Assembly: GCA_019136325.1 (NCBI GenBank)
Contig: JAGVUJ010000253.1
Coordinates: forward strand, 1-15,128
Length of the DNA stretch: 15,128 nucleotides
Reading direction: 5' to 3'
DNA from: Deltaproteobacteria bacterium
GTDB taxonomy: Bacteria > Desulfobacterota > Syntrophia > Syntrophales > Smithellaceae
Shown here: positions 14,702-15,128 of the stretch, one piece after another
Layout of the letters: each line of letters starts with the position of its first letter
How positions within the stretch are numbered: position 1 is the first letter of the stretch
The notes under the pieces: model-generated
The model's database searches: none
Told to the model about the DNA's origin: nothing
Seen by the model: the letters and a program-made list of their open reading frames with translations, nothing else
Translations under genes and position numbers: made by a program

Positions 14702-14747
14702 GTACGCAAATAAATAAAAAACAGGAAGTCTTTTTTTGGAACATAGG
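14694..14747. repeat. Inverted repeat CCTATGTT...AACATAGG
   Basis: Eight-base perfect arms (14694-14701 and 14740-14747) flank a 38-base interior in which an A-run (AAAAAAC) partly pairs with a T-run (CTTTTTTT), so a long imperfect hairpin can form. It lies between the operon's upstream region and the truncated transposase and may be a relic of an element end. Confidence 0.4.
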
Positions 14748-14790
14748 ATTTACATAACCGACTTTGACAGAGAACGACTTTACAGTATTA

Positions 14791-15093
14791 TCAATAATCA
14801 TCGTTCTCCATCCTCTCCGATACATGGGGCGACCGATCCCTGATCCGGGGAACTTCCACAGATACCGGCCCAATACCTGTTTGTACCTGACGCTCCGGCA
14901 TGTATCCATTGCGCACAACGCGCTGATAGCCCCGTTGATCCTTTAAATCTTTGTATTGACTTAAAACCGTCTCGATCTCCATCTCTAATGCCTGCGCTAA
15001 TAAATCTCTGGCTCCTTGTCGTAATATCCCTGTTAATGGATCATCTATAAAAGTCTCTTGCTTATTAATCGCTACTACGTTATCTCTTTTCAT
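14791..15093 (-). pseudogene. IS256-family transposase, N-terminal fragment
   Basis: The start ATG at 15093 follows AAGGAAAGGA. Residues 1-88 match the head of IS256-family (mutator-type) transposases: DDPLTGILRQGARDLLAQAL, then EIETVLSQYKDLKD, then the highly conserved GYQRVVRNGYMPERQVQTG and VEVPRIRDRS blocks. After RDRS the family pattern stops; about 12 unrelated residues lead to a stop codon. Full-length members have about 400 residues, so more than three quarters, including all the DDE catalytic residues, is missing. The 5' flank and terminal repeat of the element lie beyond the window edge, and no convincing partner end was found on the left. The gene is certainly inactive as a transposase, although the fragment keeps the DNA-binding head. 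Confidence 0.85.
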
Positions 15094-15128
15094 GGTGTGT
15101 GTATCCTTTCCTTTTATTTTTACCGGCT

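Larger units (their letters stand above)
14395..14790. other. Gene-free spacer of about 400 bp with several dyads
   Basis: No open frame here has a credible start or family pattern. The part nearest the operon (14400-14540) is the region expected to hold enhancer sites for a sigma-54 promoter. It contains ACTTGAA (14422-14428) facing TTCAAGT (14482-14488), and the TGAGGAAT/ATTCCTCA dyad. The part from 14660 on holds a sigma-70-like promoter and an inverted repeat next to the transposase fragment. Confidence 0.5.

Noticed and set aside
1..15128. CRISPR arrays, tRNA or rRNA genes, riboswitches
   Set aside because: No regularly spaced repeats, cloverleaf pattern or conserved riboswitch core was seen on either strand by eye.

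Overview
The window looks like a chromosomal segment of an anaerobic bacterium, most likely a Desulfobacterota ('deltaproteobacterial', Syntrophus/Smithella-like) lineage. This is inferred from gene content: a soluble NuoE/NuoF/NuoG-like flavoprotein module next to a glutamate-synthase-like protein and a bacterial NrpR, a sigma-54 two-component pair, and an IS256-type relic. No rRNA, tRNA or CRISPR was seen, so the assignment rests on protein family patterns only.

Region 1 (2-3589, + strand) appears more A+T-rich and is the right part of an accessory island. It holds the end of a DUF3987 (primase/helicase-associated) gene, a 204-aa protein coupled to it by an ATGA overlap, a 183-aa helix-turn-helix/coiled-coil protein, and a 461-aa acidic orphan coupled to that one. 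All four face right and have good ribosome binding sites. No integrase or attachment site is visible.

Region 2 (3774-6310, - strand) encodes a soluble sensor histidine kinase and an NtrC-family sigma-54 activator. The two genes are translationally coupled, and the regulator starts with TTG.

Region 3 (6514-14328, - strand) is one probable operon. In order of transcription it encodes: a 91-aa twin-Cys-motif protein; a NuoE-like [2Fe-2S] protein with a zinc-ribbon-like tail; a 1082-aa fusion of a HydB/NuoF-type NADH dehydrogenase with a GltD/NfnB-type NADPH oxidoreductase; a NuoG-N-terminus-like Fe-S protein; a GltB-like FMN protein; and NrpR. A near-perfect -24/-12 (sigma-54) promoter lies 24 nt before the predicted leader start of the first gene, so the NtrC-type regulator of region 2 is a natural candidate activator. 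NrpR, a 2-oxoglutarate-sensing repressor in methanogens, may close a feedback loop. My working hypothesis is a soluble, probably electron-bifurcating transhydrogenase (Stn/Nfn-like) linked to a GltB-like enzyme and controlled by nitrogen or redox status. The notable details are the NuoF-GltD fusion, a 26-residue tandem duplication inside the GltD part, a lost cluster cysteine, and the absence of the usual GltB [3Fe-4S] and glutaminase parts.

Region 4 (14395-15128) is a gene-poor spacer with several dyads and a sigma-70-like promoter, followed by the N-terminal fragment of an IS256-family transposase.
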